Assembly (NCBI GenBank): GCA_036558305.1
Contig: DATBFX010000549.1
Location: forward strand, 1-29,449
Length of the DNA stretch: 29,449 bases
Direction: 5' to 3'
From: DATBFX01 sp036558305
Lineage (GTDB): Bacteria; Chloroflexota; Chloroflexia; Thermomicrobiales; UBA6265
In this document: piece by piece, positions 17,998 to 27,057 of the stretch
Position numbering within the stretch: the stretch's first letter is position 1
Layout: each line of letters starts with the position of its first letter
Made by a program: the position numbers and the translations under genes
The notes under the pieces: generated by a model
What the model saw: the letters and a program-made list of their open reading frames with translations, nothing else
The model's database searches: none
What the model was told of the DNA's origin: nothing

Positions 17998-18303
17998 ATG
18001 CGGTTGACGATCGAGGACGTGGAGCACGTGGCGGCATTGGCGCGGTTGGGGTTGACGGCGGCGGAGAAGGAGCGGATGCGGGATCAGCTGTCGGGGATCC
18101 TGGAGCACATCGCGGCGTTGGAGGAGATCGACACGGCGGCGATTCCGCCGACGGCGCAGACGATCGCGTTGACGAACGTGATGCGGGAGGACGAGGTGCG
18201 GCCGTCGTTGCCGGTGGCGCAGGTGCTGGCGAATGCGCCGCGGCGGAGCGGGGATTTCTTCGAGGTGCACACGCCGTTGGGCGGGGACGAGGGCGAGTCA
18301 TGA
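17998..18303 (+). CDS. gatC: Asp-tRNA(Asn)/Glu-tRNA(Gln) amidotransferase subunit C
   Basis: GatC stabilises the GatA-GatB amidotransferase. The 101-residue protein has the family start LTIEDVEHVAALARLGLTAA, the central LSGILEHIAALEEIDT, and the conserved end LANAPRRSGDFFEVH. The ATG at 17998 has GAGG 6 bases ahead. The TGA overlaps the gatA ATG in an ATGA. A TAGACT lies at 17931-17936 but has no good -35, so transcription may come from the regulator upstream. Confidence 0.94.
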   Translation: MRLTIEDVEHVAALARLGLTAAEKERMRDQLSGILEHIAALEEIDTAAIPPTAQTIALTNVMREDEVRPSLPVAQVLANAPRRSGDFFEVHTPLGGDEGES

Positions 18304-19757
18304 CGCGGGAGTTGTGGGATCTGTCGGCGGTCGAGGCGCGGCGGTTGCTCGATGGGCGGGAGATTTCGGCGGTCGAGTTGACGGAGGCGCACCTGGCGCG
18401 GATCGAGCGTCTGGAGCCGGTGCTGTTTTGCCACATCGAGGTGACGGCGGAGGTGGCGCGGGCGCAGGCGGCGGCGGCGGACAAGAGGATCGCGGCGGGG
18501 GAGGCGGTGGCGCTGACGGGAATTCCGGTGTCGCTGAAGGACGTGCTGGTGACGGTCGATGCGCCGACGACGGCGGCGTCGAAGATCCTCGAGGGGTACC
18601 GGTCGCCGTACGACGCGACGGTGGTCAGAAGGTTGCGGGAGCAGGGGGCGGTGTTCGTCGGGAAGGCGAATACGGACGAGTTCGCGATGGGGTCGTCGAC
18701 GGAGAATTCGGCGTACGGGACGACGCGGAATCCGTGGCGGACGACGACGGTGCCGGGCGGGAGTTCGGGCGGACCGGCGGCGGCGGTGGCGGCGGGGGAG
18801 GCGATCGTGTCGCTGGGGTCGGATACGGGGGGGTCGATCCGGCAACCGGCGGGGTTTTGCGGGGTGGTGGGGGTGAAGCCGACGTACGGGCGGGTGTCGC
18901 GGTACGGGTTGATCGCGTTCGGGAGCAGTCTGGATCAGATCGGGCCGTTCGCGCGGTCGGTGGAGGACGCGGCGATCGTGTTGGCGGCAATCGCGGGGCA
19001 TGATCCGCTCGATGCGACGTCGGCGCCGGTGCCGGTGCCGAATTATCGGGCGGGGCTCGGAGGAGACCTGCGGGGGACGCGGATCGGGGTGGCGCAGGAG
19101 TACACGGTGTCGGGGATGGAGGCGGGGGTCGAAGCGGTGGTGGCGGCGGCGGTCAAGTGCCTGGAAGGGTTGGGGGCGGAGTTGGTGCCGGTGAGTCTGC
19201 CGCACACGAGGTACGCGCTGCCGACGTACTACATCACGGCGCCGGCGGAGGCGAGTGCGAATCTGGCGCGGTACGACGGGGTGAAGTACGGGTTGTCGGT
19301 GGAGGCGGGGTCCTTAAGAGCGATGTACGAGCGGACGCGGGGCGAGGGATTCGGGGCTGAGGTGAAGCGGCGGATCATGCTGGGGACGTATGCGTTGAGC
19401 AGTGGCTACTACGATGCGTACTACGTAAAGGCGCAGAAGGTGAGGACGTTGTTGAAGGAGGATTTCGACCGGGCGTTCGAGCGGGTGGACGCGATCGTGG
19501 CGCCGACGTCGCCAACGGTGGCGTTTCCGATCGGGGCGCGGACGGACGATCCGTACCAGATGTACCTGGCGGATGTGTTCACGATCCCGGCGAACATGGC
19601 CGGGATCGCGGGTGTGGCGGTGCCGTGCGGGTTCTCGGACGGGTTGCCGGTGAGTTTGCAGGTGCTTGGCAAGGCGTTCGACGAGGCGACGGTGTTGCGG
19701 GTGGCGGATGCGTACGAGCGGGCGGCGGGGTGGTCGGGGAGAAGGCCGGAGTTGTAG
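18300..19757 (+). CDS. gatA: Asp-tRNA(Asn)/Glu-tRNA(Gln) amidotransferase subunit A
   Basis: GatA releases ammonia from glutamine for tRNA transamidation. The amidase-signature triad is visible: Lys80 (VSLKDVL), cis-Ser155 (GGSSGG) and Ser179 (GSDTGGSIR), at almost the same positions as in characterised GatA. Also present are KANTDEFAMGSSTENSAYG and the C-terminal SGYYDAYYVKAQKVR and IVAPTSPTVAFPIG. It is 485 residues, normal length. Start and gatC stop share ATGA. gatB does not follow; the next region is accessory. Codons are strongly biased to G at the third position. Confidence 0.96.
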   Translation: MTRELWDLSAVEARRLLDGREISAVELTEAHLARIERLEPVLFCHIEVTAEVARAQAAAADKRIAAGEAVALTGIPVSLKDVLVTVDAPTTAASKILEGYRSPYDATVVRRLREQGAVFVGKANTDEFAMGSSTENSAYGTTRNPWRTTTVPGGSSGGPAAAVAAGEAIVSLGSDTGGSIRQPAGFCGVVGVKPTYGRVSRYGLIAFGSSLDQIGPFARSVEDAAIVLAAIAGHDPLDATSAPVPVPNYRAGLGGDLRGTRIGVAQEYTVSGMEAGVEAVVAAAVKCLEGLGAELVPVSLPHTRYALPTYYITAPAEASANLARYDGVKYGLSVEAGSLRAMYERTRGEGFGAEVKRRIMLGTYALSSGYYDAYYVKAQKVRTLLKEDFDRAFERVDAIVAPTSPTVAFPIGARTDDPYQMYLADVFTIPANMAGIAGVAVPCGFSDGLPVSLQVLGKAFDEATVLRVADAYERAAGWSGRRPEL

Positions 19758-19784
19758 GCGGCAAGGCGGCAAGGCGGCAAGGCG
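19757..19784 (+). repeat. Short tandem repeat after gatA
   Basis: Three exact copies of GGCGGCAA plus a partial fourth start at the last base of the gatA stop codon. No coding role is seen. Confidence 0.7.
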
Positions 19785-19839
19785 TTAGGGGAACGATGGG
19801 ATTTCCCTCCGGGTCGGATCGGGTGGATTTCGCGGGCAA

Positions 19840-19884
19840 CCCTCACCCCCGGCCCCTCTCCCGGTGCGCGGGAGAGGGGAGCGC
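19840..19884. repeat. Palindromic intergenic element with 11-bp hairpin
   Basis: CCCTCACCCCCGGCCCCTCTC leads into a perfect stem (19853-19863 with 19869-19879) around GTGCG. The sequence resembles REP-like palindromes widespread in GC-rich genomes. It could help end gatA transcription but lacks a T-run. The rest of 19885-20080 is GC-rich with no ORF that I trust. Confidence 0.6.
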
Positions 19885-20084
19885 GTTCATGGGCGTGGGG
19901 GTGCGAGGGGCGGGGCGGCGCCGACGAGGGTGGCGGCTCGTTGCGGCGCGACCGGGAGGGGCACGTGGTAGCCGGCGTGTGCGGCCGGGGCCGTTGGCTG
20001 AGGCTGCGCAGGGGGCCGGTCCTGGATGCGTTCTCTGCCTGCCCAGGCCCGTCCACGCCATCGGGAGGTGACCGCTTGGGGAGG

Positions 20085-20113
20085 ATAGTAGATCATGTGA
20101 TCTGTTTTGTCAA
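20085..20113 (-). promoter_or_regulatory. Leftward near-consensus promoter with a palindrome in its spacer
   Basis: On the minus strand: TTGACA (20113-20108), exactly 17 bases, TACTAT (20090-20085). The spacer contains most of the dyad AGATCATGTGATCT (20090-20103), two perfect 6-base arms around TG, like an operator. Leftward there is no convincing gene; the first ATG (20061) opens only an Arg/Pro-rich ORF in poor codon context. It might drive a small RNA or be a relic. Confidence 0.5.
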
Positions 20114-20161
20114 GGGGTTATGAGGAGAAGTTTTGGATGGGGGCGGGGTGGGTCGAGGGGA

Positions 20162-20192
20162 TTGACAGCTGGGCACGGGTTGGGGGTAGAAT
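20162..20192 (+). promoter_or_regulatory. Candidate promoter of the Rhs gene
   Basis: TTGACA (20162-20167) and TAGAAT (20187-20192) are separated by 19 bases, slightly long. The leader from about 20199 to the ATG at 20308 contains a 7-bp hairpin (ACCCCGG/CCGGGGT, 20260-20278) and no recognised riboswitch. Confidence 0.5.
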
Positions 20193-20307
20193 GGGGTGGG
20201 ACGTTTTACGCCGACTGGACAAGGGAAGACGCTTCGTTTCGCCATGCCCGACCGTGGGTACCCCGGATTGCCCGGGGTGTGGCCTGCCGCTGGGGGAGGG
20301 AGCGCGC

Positions 20308-23300
20308 ATGACCGGCCGTCGCCCGACGACGTGGACCCGCTGGCGGACCGTGCTGTTGTGCGTGCTGTTGTTGCTGCCGGGGACGCCGGAGACGCTGTCG
20401 CGGTTGGCGGCGGAGAAGGCGGGGATGCGGCGGGCGGCGGCGCTGGCGGCGCCGGGGCGGAACGCGCTGCCGGCGCCGGGGGCGCGGCACCAGGCGGCGC
20501 CGCCGGCGGCCTCCGGGGCCTACCCGCCGTACCCGCTCAACCACACGTTCGACGCCGAGACGGTGGACCTGGCGGGGGCGCCGACGAATTTTGACTTCGA
20601 GACGCCGGCCTCCGACGTCGGCACGCCGCCGACGAACTTCGACCTGGAGACGGCGCCGGGCGGGGTGGGGACGCCGCCGACGAACTACGACTTCGCGAGC
20701 GGGACGTTCGCCGGGTGGACGACGGGGGGTTCGCCCTCGATCCAGTCGGACGCGACCCAGGGCTCCTACGCCCAACTGAGCTCGGCGAACGCGGCGGTGA
20801 CGACGGCGGCGTTCGCGGTGGACCCCAGCGCCCAGGCGTTCACCTTCCGCTTCAACTACGTGGGGTCGAACGGCGGGGCGGTCGGGCTGACGGTGTTGAG
20901 CGGTCCGACCTACGGGACCTCGACGAGTCTGGGCAGTCTGTCGTGCAGCGGGAGCGGCTGCGGCGGCTGGGTGACCTGGGCGTACGACGCGTCGGCGTTC
21001 GCGGGGCAGAGCGTCAAGCTGAAGTTCCTGCGCGGCAGCGGCGGGGTGGCGGTGGACGAGGCGCAGGCGGGGATCGCCGTGCCGGGGTTCGCGCTGGCGG
21101 GGCGGTCGCGGTTGTGGGCGGGCGGCGGCAACCGCTACGTCGAGGTGGCGAGCGGGAGCGTGACGACCGGGGCGATCGCGGTGGACGCCGGGGCGCAGTT
21201 CGGGTCGGTGCGGCTGGCGGGGCAGACGGCGAGCGGCGACCAGTACACCGTCGACGTGCTCTCCGGCACCGGCTACGCGACGAGCACCCAGGTGGCCGGC
21301 GGCACGGCGGCCGATGCCTGGACGCCGGTGCTGTTCAACATCGCGCAGTGGGCGGGGCAAAGTATCGAGGTGCGGGTGAGCCGGACGGCGGCGGGGTCGA
21401 TCGGGGTGGACGACGTCGGGGTGCAGCGGATCGAGGCGCCCGGCTGGAGCGTGGCCGAGGACGCGGTGCGGGTGGACGACGGCCAGGGCGGCACCGCGGT
21501 CAAGATCGACGGCAACCTGACCAGCAGCGCGTTCACGCTGCCGGTCGACGTGCAGCAGTTGTTCTTCCGCTACCGGGCCAGCGACCCGGACCACACCGGG
21601 GTCTACGCCGAACTGCTGCGGGGGCCGACGTTTGCGACGGTAACGGCGCTGTCCGGGGGACCGCTGGGCGGGCCGAGCGGGGTCTGGAAGTCGTACGCGG
21701 CGCTGGTGACGGCCTACGCCGGGGAGACGGTCAAGCTCCGGTTCCGGCCGCAGTTGCAGGCGGTCTACGTCGACGACGCGGGGATCCCGCAGCAGTCGGT
21801 GCCGGGGTGGACGCTGACGACGGACCTCGGGTTCGGGGCGGCGGTGCCGGGGGCGGACGCCGACGGGACGTACGTGACGGGGAGCAACGGGGCGCTCCTG
21901 ATGACGAGCAGCCCGCTCGACGCCGGGATCGTCGACGTGCCCAACCACGTCGACCTCAGGAGCTATCTGGTGCGGGCGGCGATCGGGCAGGGCAACCCGA
22001 GCCAACTGGTGGTGACCTGGGTGGAGGAGGCGACCGGGGCGACCACCGTGGTGCTCTCGACGGCGGCGACGACGCCGACGGGGGTGACGAACTACCGGTT
22101 TTCCCTGGCCGACTCGCTGGGGACGCGGGGGCGGCTGCGGGTCAAGCTGACCGGGGGCGGCCGGATCTATGCGATCGCCGACAACGCGGCGTCGCAGCAG
22201 CTGGCCGAGCCCTTCTCCCAGCAGGCCGGCTCGGGCATCGACACGAGCACGGGGTCGTTCGGCACCAGCGAGACCGACCTGGCGGTGGAGGGCGGGCCGC
22301 TGCCGCTGGTCTTCACCCGGTACTACGCCGGGCACAGCGACCGCCTCGGCGAGCTCGGCTACCGCTGGAGCACGAGCTACGACACGTTCCTGGGGATCTA
22401 CGGCAGCGACGTGGCCGTGGTGTTCGGCTCGGGCAAGGAGGAGGTCTTCCACGAGAGCGGCGGGGTCTACAGCGCGGTCGACGTCCGGGTCAAGAGCACG
22501 CTCACCCAATACACGAGTCCCCCCGACGGGGTCGACTACCGCTACGTCACCAAGGACCGGCTGACCTACAACTTCGAAGGCGACGGCGACCTGATCGGCA
22601 TCGTCGACACGAACGGCAACGCGATCACGCTGTATCGCGACCCCATTACCGAGTTGGTGACGTCGATCGAGGACACCGGCGGGCGCACGCTCGACCTCGC
22701 CTACGACGGGAACGGGCGATTGGCGTCCGTGACCGGGCCGGACGGGGCGGTGGTGACATACACGCACGACGGCAACGGGGATCTCGTCGCGGTGGACAAG
22801 CCGACGGACGGGCGGACCGAGTACGTCTATTCGAAGCACCGCCTCACCCAGGTCAAGCAGCGGCAGGGGGACGACCTGGCGTCGTCTTCGATGGTGACGG
22901 TGCTGAGCAACACGCTGGACGAGGTCAACCGGGTCGTCGAACAAACCGACGCCGCCGGCAAGTCGATCCAGATCGCCTACCTGAGCGGGGCCGACCAGGG
23001 CATCACCCGGGTCACGGACCAACTGGGCGAGGACACGGACTACTACTTCGACGCGTTCGCGCGGACGACGCACGTCGTGTTGCCGACGGAGGAGGTCACC
23101 CAGTTCGTCTACGACGCGGACGGCAACCTCCAGAAGGTGATCGACCCGGCCACAAACGACTACCAATTCGCCTACAACGGTGCCGCCGATCCCACCTCTG
23201 TCACCGATCCCCTCGGCAACCCACTCGCCATCACCTGGGACAGCGCGAAGCACCTGCCGACGCAGGTGACGAACGCGCGCGGCACGGTGACCGTCAACAG

Positions 23301-26300
23301 CTACGACGCCGCCGGCAACCTGGAGAGCACGACGATCGATCCGGGCGATCCGCCGCACCTCAACTTGCGGACCGATTACGCCCACGACGGGGACGGCAAC
23401 CTCACCAGCCAGACGGTCGACCCGGGAGCGGCGCCGCACCTCAACCTGGTGACCACCTACGCATACGCCGCCGACGGATCGGGTTTGGTGACGGAGAAGA
23501 CGATCGATCCGGGTACCGCTCCGCACCTCAACCTCACCTGGAGTTGGACCTACGACGCCGCCGGGCGCAAGACGACCGAGACCGACCCGAACGGGCACAC
23601 GACCACCTTCGTCTACGACCCCTTCGGTCGCCTGCACACGGTGCGCGATGCGCTCGACGGCGAATACGGCTATGTGCGCGACATCGCCGGGAACATCGTC
23701 GAACTGTCCGACCCGCTCGGGCACAAGGTGCGCTGGACGTACGACGAGCGGGGACTGGTTCAGACGCGCAAGGACCCGGCGCTCGGCACCGTCACGTTCG
23801 GCTACGACGACGCGGGCAAGGTCACCTCGTTGACCGACCAGCTTGGCCAGACGATGACCTTCGGGTACGACGAGGCGCACCGGCGAACCAGCCGGACCGA
23901 TCCGCTCGGGCATGAGGTCACCTACACCTACGATGCCGCTGGGCGCGTCGCCAGCCAGACCGTCGATCCCGGCGCCTCGCCCCACCTCGACCTCACGACG
24001 AGTTACACATACGACGACAAGGGCCAGTTGATCGGCATGACCCTCCCGAACGGCGGGGTCTGGACGTATACCTACGACGAGAACGGCAACCTGACGAGCG
24101 AAACCGACCCGCTCGATCGCGAGACGACCTACGCCTACGACCCGGCCGATCGCCTGACGGCCGTGGTCGTCGATCCCGGTTCGTCGCCGCACCGGAACTA
24201 CACGACGACCTATGCCTACGACGCGGCCAGCCGCTTGATTGCCGAGACGGCTGACCCAGGGTCGTCGCCCCACCGCAACCTGACCACGGCGTACGCGTAC
24301 GACGCCGCCGGGCGACGGGTGTCGGTCACCGTCGACCCCGGCACCGCCCCGCACCTCAACCTCGTGACCGCCTACGCCTACGACGGGGCGGGCAACGTCG
24401 TCCACGTGACCGACCCAACAGGGCAGATCACCTGGTTCGAATACGACGAGCTCAACCGGCTGGTCGAGACGACCGATCCCCTCCAGCGGGTCACGACCTA
24501 CGCGTACGACGCCGCGGGCCGGCGGACGAGCGTCACGCTTCCCTCGGGATTGACGACCTCCTACGCCTTCGACGCGCGGGGGCTGCTCACGGAGGAGATC
24601 GTCGACGCCGGAACCTCTCCGCACCTGAACCTGACGACGACGTACGAGTACGACGCGAAGGGGCAGCGGACCGCCGTGACCAACCCCCGGGGCTTCGCGA
24701 CGCTCTACGGGTACGACGTTGCCGGCCGGTTGACGACGGTCACCGACGCCCTCGACGGCGTCGTCTCGTTCGGCTACGACGCGGCCGACCGGCAAACCAG
24801 CGTCACCAACGCCCGCGGCAAGACGACGACCGTCGCCTACGACGAACTCGGCAACCCGACGGCGGTCACCGACCCGCTCGACCGGACCCGCACCTCGTCC
24901 TACGACCTCAGCGGTCGGCTCGACGGGGAGACGGACGCCCGCGGAATCGAGGTCGACTACTCCTACAACACCGCGAATCAGCCGGCTGAGATCGCGTACC
25001 CCGACGGAAGCATCACCTACACCTACGACACCGCGGGAGCACGAATCGGCATGTCCGACCCGTCGGGCGCGGTCGGCTGGAACTACGACGCGGCCGGCCG
25101 GCCGGTATCCGTCAGTTCGGCCGAGGGCACGATCGACTACACCTACGACGCCGACGGGCGTCGCGCGTCGATGACCTCCGCCGGCACGCACACGGTCGAT
25201 TACCAGTACGACGCGGCCGGACAACTCCTGCACCAAACCGATTGGAACAACCTCACCACCGACTACGCCTACGACGCCGACGGCCGGGTCACGGGCGAGG
25301 TGCGCCCGAACGGGATCGAGACCGCCTACGAGCACGACACCGCCGGGCGACTGACGGCGGTCGAGTCGGCCGATGGCGGCACGCTCTTGCAGCGGTTCGC
25401 CTACGCGCTGGACGAGGACGGCAACCGGGTCGGGACGACGGTGACCGGGACGGCGGTGACGAACGGGACGGAAAGCTACGCCTACGACGAGCTCGACCGG
25501 CTGACCGACGCCACCTACGTCGACGGGCTGCACGTGGCCTACGCCTACGACGCCGACGGCAACCGACTCGCGCAGACGCCGGATGGCGGCACGGCGACGA
25601 GCTACGCCTACGACGCCGCCGACCAACTCACCTCGGTGAGCGGGGCGCTCAGCCTGACCTACGACTACGACGCGGACGGGAACCGGATCGCCGCCGGCAG
25701 CGACGCCTTCGCCTACGACTGGCGCGACCGCCTCGGCGAAGCGACCGTCGACGGGACGACGGCGGAGTACACCTACGCCGGTGACGGCCTGAGAACGAGT
25801 GCGACGGTCGGCGGGAGCACCACGCCGTACCTCTGGGACCGGGAAGCCGGGCTGGCGGAACTCGTCGACGATGGCACGACAAGCTACGTCCACGGTCCGG
25901 CTGGTCCGCTCGCCGAGACGAGCGGGGGCGCGACGAGCTACCCGCTCCGCGACGGGTTGGGCACGACCCGCGCCCGGACGGATGCCGCCGGCGCGGTCGT
26001 CGGCACGAGGGAGTACGACGCCTGGGGCAACCTGCGGGCGCAGTCGGGCAGCACGAGCGGCCTCGGCTGGTCCGGGGAACTGCGCGACCCCACGACGGGG
26101 TTGACCTACCTGCGCGCCCGCGACTACTCGCCGGCGACGGGGCGGTTCACCTCCCGCGACGCCGTGAGCCCGAGCGGTCCGGGCACCCAGGGCTACAACC
26201 CCTACGCCTACGTGGCAAACAATCCCGTCACCCGCACCGACCCGAGCGGCCATTTTGCGGGCGTGGTCCACGGGGAAGCGGTGCTCAAGATCGGGGTGGA

Positions 26301-27009
26301 GGTCTCCGAGGAGGAGTCCGTCTGGGAGATGATCGCCTACAACGCGGAGGCGGAGGGCGTCACCGAGGCGCTGGCCGTGACCGGGGCCGAGGTCGTCTTC
26401 ATGTTCGCGGTCGCCCTCGTGGTCCTCGTCGCCATCGTCGCCGTCATCTGGCTCGTCAACGAACTCGTGCGCTGGTGCATGGAGGGCGGCTGCGCGAAGA
26501 TGGCCGGCTACGTCGAGGCCGGCGTCACGTGGATCGCGCGCGCCGGGCACGTCGCCGAAGTCGGGACGTTCCTGACCTCGGTCGGCACGGCGACGCAGCC
26601 GCAGGACGACCCGTGCGACGACCTCGTGTGGACGGGCGAGAATTGGGCGCCCTACTACGGACCGAAGCCAGAGGAATGCAACGACGACGAGCCGGATTGC
26701 GACAAGGCACTGAAGCTTATTGATCCTAACGACATTGGGCACGTCTTGGAACAGCACGGCGACTTCGCCCCTGAGCGCAAGGGGCAGTTCGCCGATCAGT
26801 ACGACATCCCATACTGGATCGCGGCGGCCATTGCCGCACCTGATCCGGGATATCCCGCCTTCGCGCCACCAGGAAGCAACGCACCCTGCGAACTCGAGAA
26901 AACCTTCCCTGGCGAAACGATCGGCACCACCCGGGCCGGACAACCGTCGAACATGATCAGGATCTTCTACGATTTCGAAGGCAACATCTATACGGCGTAT
27001 CCCGCTTGA
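20308..27009 (+). CDS. Secreted Rhs/YD-repeat polymorphic toxin-type protein (2233 aa)
   Basis: Rhs proteins form a hollow beta shell that carries a C-terminal toxin. The ATG has GGGGGAGGG 7 bases upstream, and residues 14-23 (VLLCVLLLLP) make a signal peptide. Next come three copies of a PTN[FY]DF unit (about 92-130), then four beta-sandwich modules (about 126-640), the first three ending with lines like GQSVKLKF and VDEAQAG, VDDVGVQ or VDDAGIP. A DUF6531-like entry (TDLAVEGGPLPLVFTRYYAG, about 650) leads into dozens of YD repeats (about 750-1865), eight of them preceded by a DPG-PHLNL unit. The Rhs core ends around 1899-1981 with YDAWGN, RARDYSPATGRFTSRD and NPYAYVANNPVTRTDPSG. After it come a membrane segment (about 2027-2051) and a distinct tip (about 2128-2233) with HVLEQHG and a final GNIYTAYPA, suggestive of a BECR-type RNase toxin. 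The tip has lower GC than the shell. Toxin identity is uncertain. Confidence 0.9.
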   Translation: MTGRRPTTWTRWRTVLLCVLLLLPGTPETLSRLAAEKAGMRRAAALAAPGRNALPAPGARHQAAPPAASGAYPPYPLNHTFDAETVDLAGAPTNFDFETPASDVGTPPTNFDLETAPGGVGTPPTNYDFASGTFAGWTTGGSPSIQSDATQGSYAQLSSANAAVTTAAFAVDPSAQAFTFRFNYVGSNGGAVGLTVLSGPTYGTSTSLGSLSCSGSGCGGWVTWAYDASAFAGQSVKLKFLRGSGGVAVDEAQAGIAVPGFALAGRSRLWAGGGNRYVEVASGSVTTGAIAVDAGAQFGSVRLAGQTASGDQYTVDVLSGTGYATSTQVAGGTAADAWTPVLFNIAQWAGQSIEVRVSRTAAGSIGVDDVGVQRIEAPGWSVAEDAVRVDDGQGGTAVKIDGNLTSSAFTLPVDVQQLFFRYRASDPDHTGVYAELLRGPTFATVTALSGGPLGGPSGVWKSYAALVTAYAGETVKLRFRPQLQAVYVDDAGIPQQSVPGWTLTTDLGFGAAVPGADADGTYVTGSNGALLMTSSPLDAGIVDVPNHVDLRSYLVRAAIGQGNPSQLVVTWVEEATGATTVVLSTAATTPTGVTNYRFSLADSLGTRGRLRVKLTGGGRIYAIADNAASQQLAEPFSQQAGSGIDTSTGSFGTSETDLAVEGGPLPLVFTRYYAGHSDRLGELGYRWSTSYDTFLGIYGSDVAVVFGSGKEEVFHESGGVYSAVDVRVKSTLTQYTSPPDGVDYRYVTKDRLTYNFEGDGDLIGIVDTNGNAITLYRDPITELVTSIEDTGGRTLDLAYDGNGRLASVTGPDGAVVTYTHDGNGDLVAVDKPTDGRTEYVYSKHRLTQVKQRQGDDLASSSMVTVLSNTLDEVNRVVEQTDAAGKSIQIAYLSGADQGITRVTDQLGEDTDYYFDAFARTTHVVLPTEEVTQFVYDADGNLQKVIDPATNDYQFAYNGAADPTSVTDPLGNPLAITWDSAKHLPTQVTNARGTVTVNSYDAAGNLESTTIDPGDPPHLNLRTDYAHDGDGNLTSQTVDPGAAPHLNLVTTYAYAADGSGLVTEKTIDPGTAPHLNLTWSWTYDAAGRKTTETDPNGHTTTFVYDPFGRLHTVRDALDGEYGYVRDIAGNIVELSDPLGHKVRWTYDERGLVQTRKDPALGTVTFGYDDAGKVTSLTDQLGQTMTFGYDEAHRRTSRTDPLGHEVTYTYDAAGRVASQTVDPGASPHLDLTTSYTYDDKGQLIGMTLPNGGVWTYTYDENGNLTSETDPLDRETTYAYDPADRLTAVVVDPGSSPHRNYTTTYAYDAASRLIAETADPGSSPHRNLTTAYAYDAAGRRVSVTVDPGTAPHLNLVTAYAYDGAGNVVHVTDPTGQITWFEYDELNRLVETTDPLQRVTTYAYDAAGRRTSVTLPSGLTTSYAFDARGLLTEEIVDAGTSPHLNLTTTYEYDAKGQRTAVTNPRGFATLYGYDVAGRLTTVTDALDGVVSFGYDAADRQTSVTNARGKTTTVAYDELGNPTAVTDPLDRTRTSSYDLSGRLDGETDARGIEVDYSYNTANQPAEIAYPDGSITYTYDTAGARIGMSDPSGAVGWNYDAAGRPVSVSSAEGTIDYTYDADGRRASMTSAGTHTVDYQYDAAGQLLHQTDWNNLTTDYAYDADGRVTGEVRPNGIETAYEHDTAGRLTAVESADGGTLLQRFAYALDEDGNRVGTTVTGTAVTNGTESYAYDELDRLTDATYVDGLHVAYAYDADGNRLAQTPDGGTATSYAYDAADQLTSVSGALSLTYDYDADGNRIAAGSDAFAYDWRDRLGEATVDGTTAEYTYAGDGLRTSATVGGSTTPYLWDREAGLAELVDDGTTSYVHGPAGPLAETSGGATSYPLRDGLGTTRARTDAAGAVVGTREYDAWGNLRAQSGSTSGLGWSGELRDPTTGLTYLRARDYSPATGRFTSRDAVSPSGPGTQGYNPYAYVANNPVTRTDPSGHFAGVVHGEAVLKIGVEVSEEESVWEMIAYNAEAEGVTEALAVTGAEVVFMFAVALVVLVAIVAVIWLVNELVRWCMEGGCAKMAGYVEAGVTWIARAGHVAEVGTFLTSVGTATQPQDDPCDDLVWTGENWAPYYGPKPEECNDDEPDCDKALKLIDPNDIGHVLEQHGDFAPERKGQFADQYDIPYWIAAAIAAPDPGYPAFAPPGSNAPCELEKTFPGETIGTTRAGQPSNMIRIFYDFEGNIYTAYPA
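21911..22047 (+). repeat. Internal Rhs segment duplicated at the right edge of the window
   Basis: These 137 bases, coding for residues about 535-580 of the Rhs protein (PLDAGIVDVPNHVDLRSY onward, fourth beta-sandwich module), are identical to 29313-29449 in the same orientation. The copies lie 7402 bases apart. Confidence 0.95.
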
Positions 27010-27057
27010 TGGAGCATCTCCGGTAATGGTGGCTCCATCTCGCCAGAAGGAGGACCG

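Noticed and set aside
19843..20096. Minus-strand ORFs below the orphan promoter
   Set aside because: They are Arg/Pro/Ala-rich, lack ribosome sites and end in the palindromic element; no support as genes.
20199..20307. Upstream extension of the Rhs protein with a CPGCG knuckle
   Set aside because: It would place a zinc-like motif before the signal peptide, and the ATG at 20308 has a good ribosome site. Probably chance.
23320..24640. Regular repeats that might be a CRISPR array
   Set aside because: The similarity is at protein level, in frame, with variable spacing and no conserved repeat DNA.
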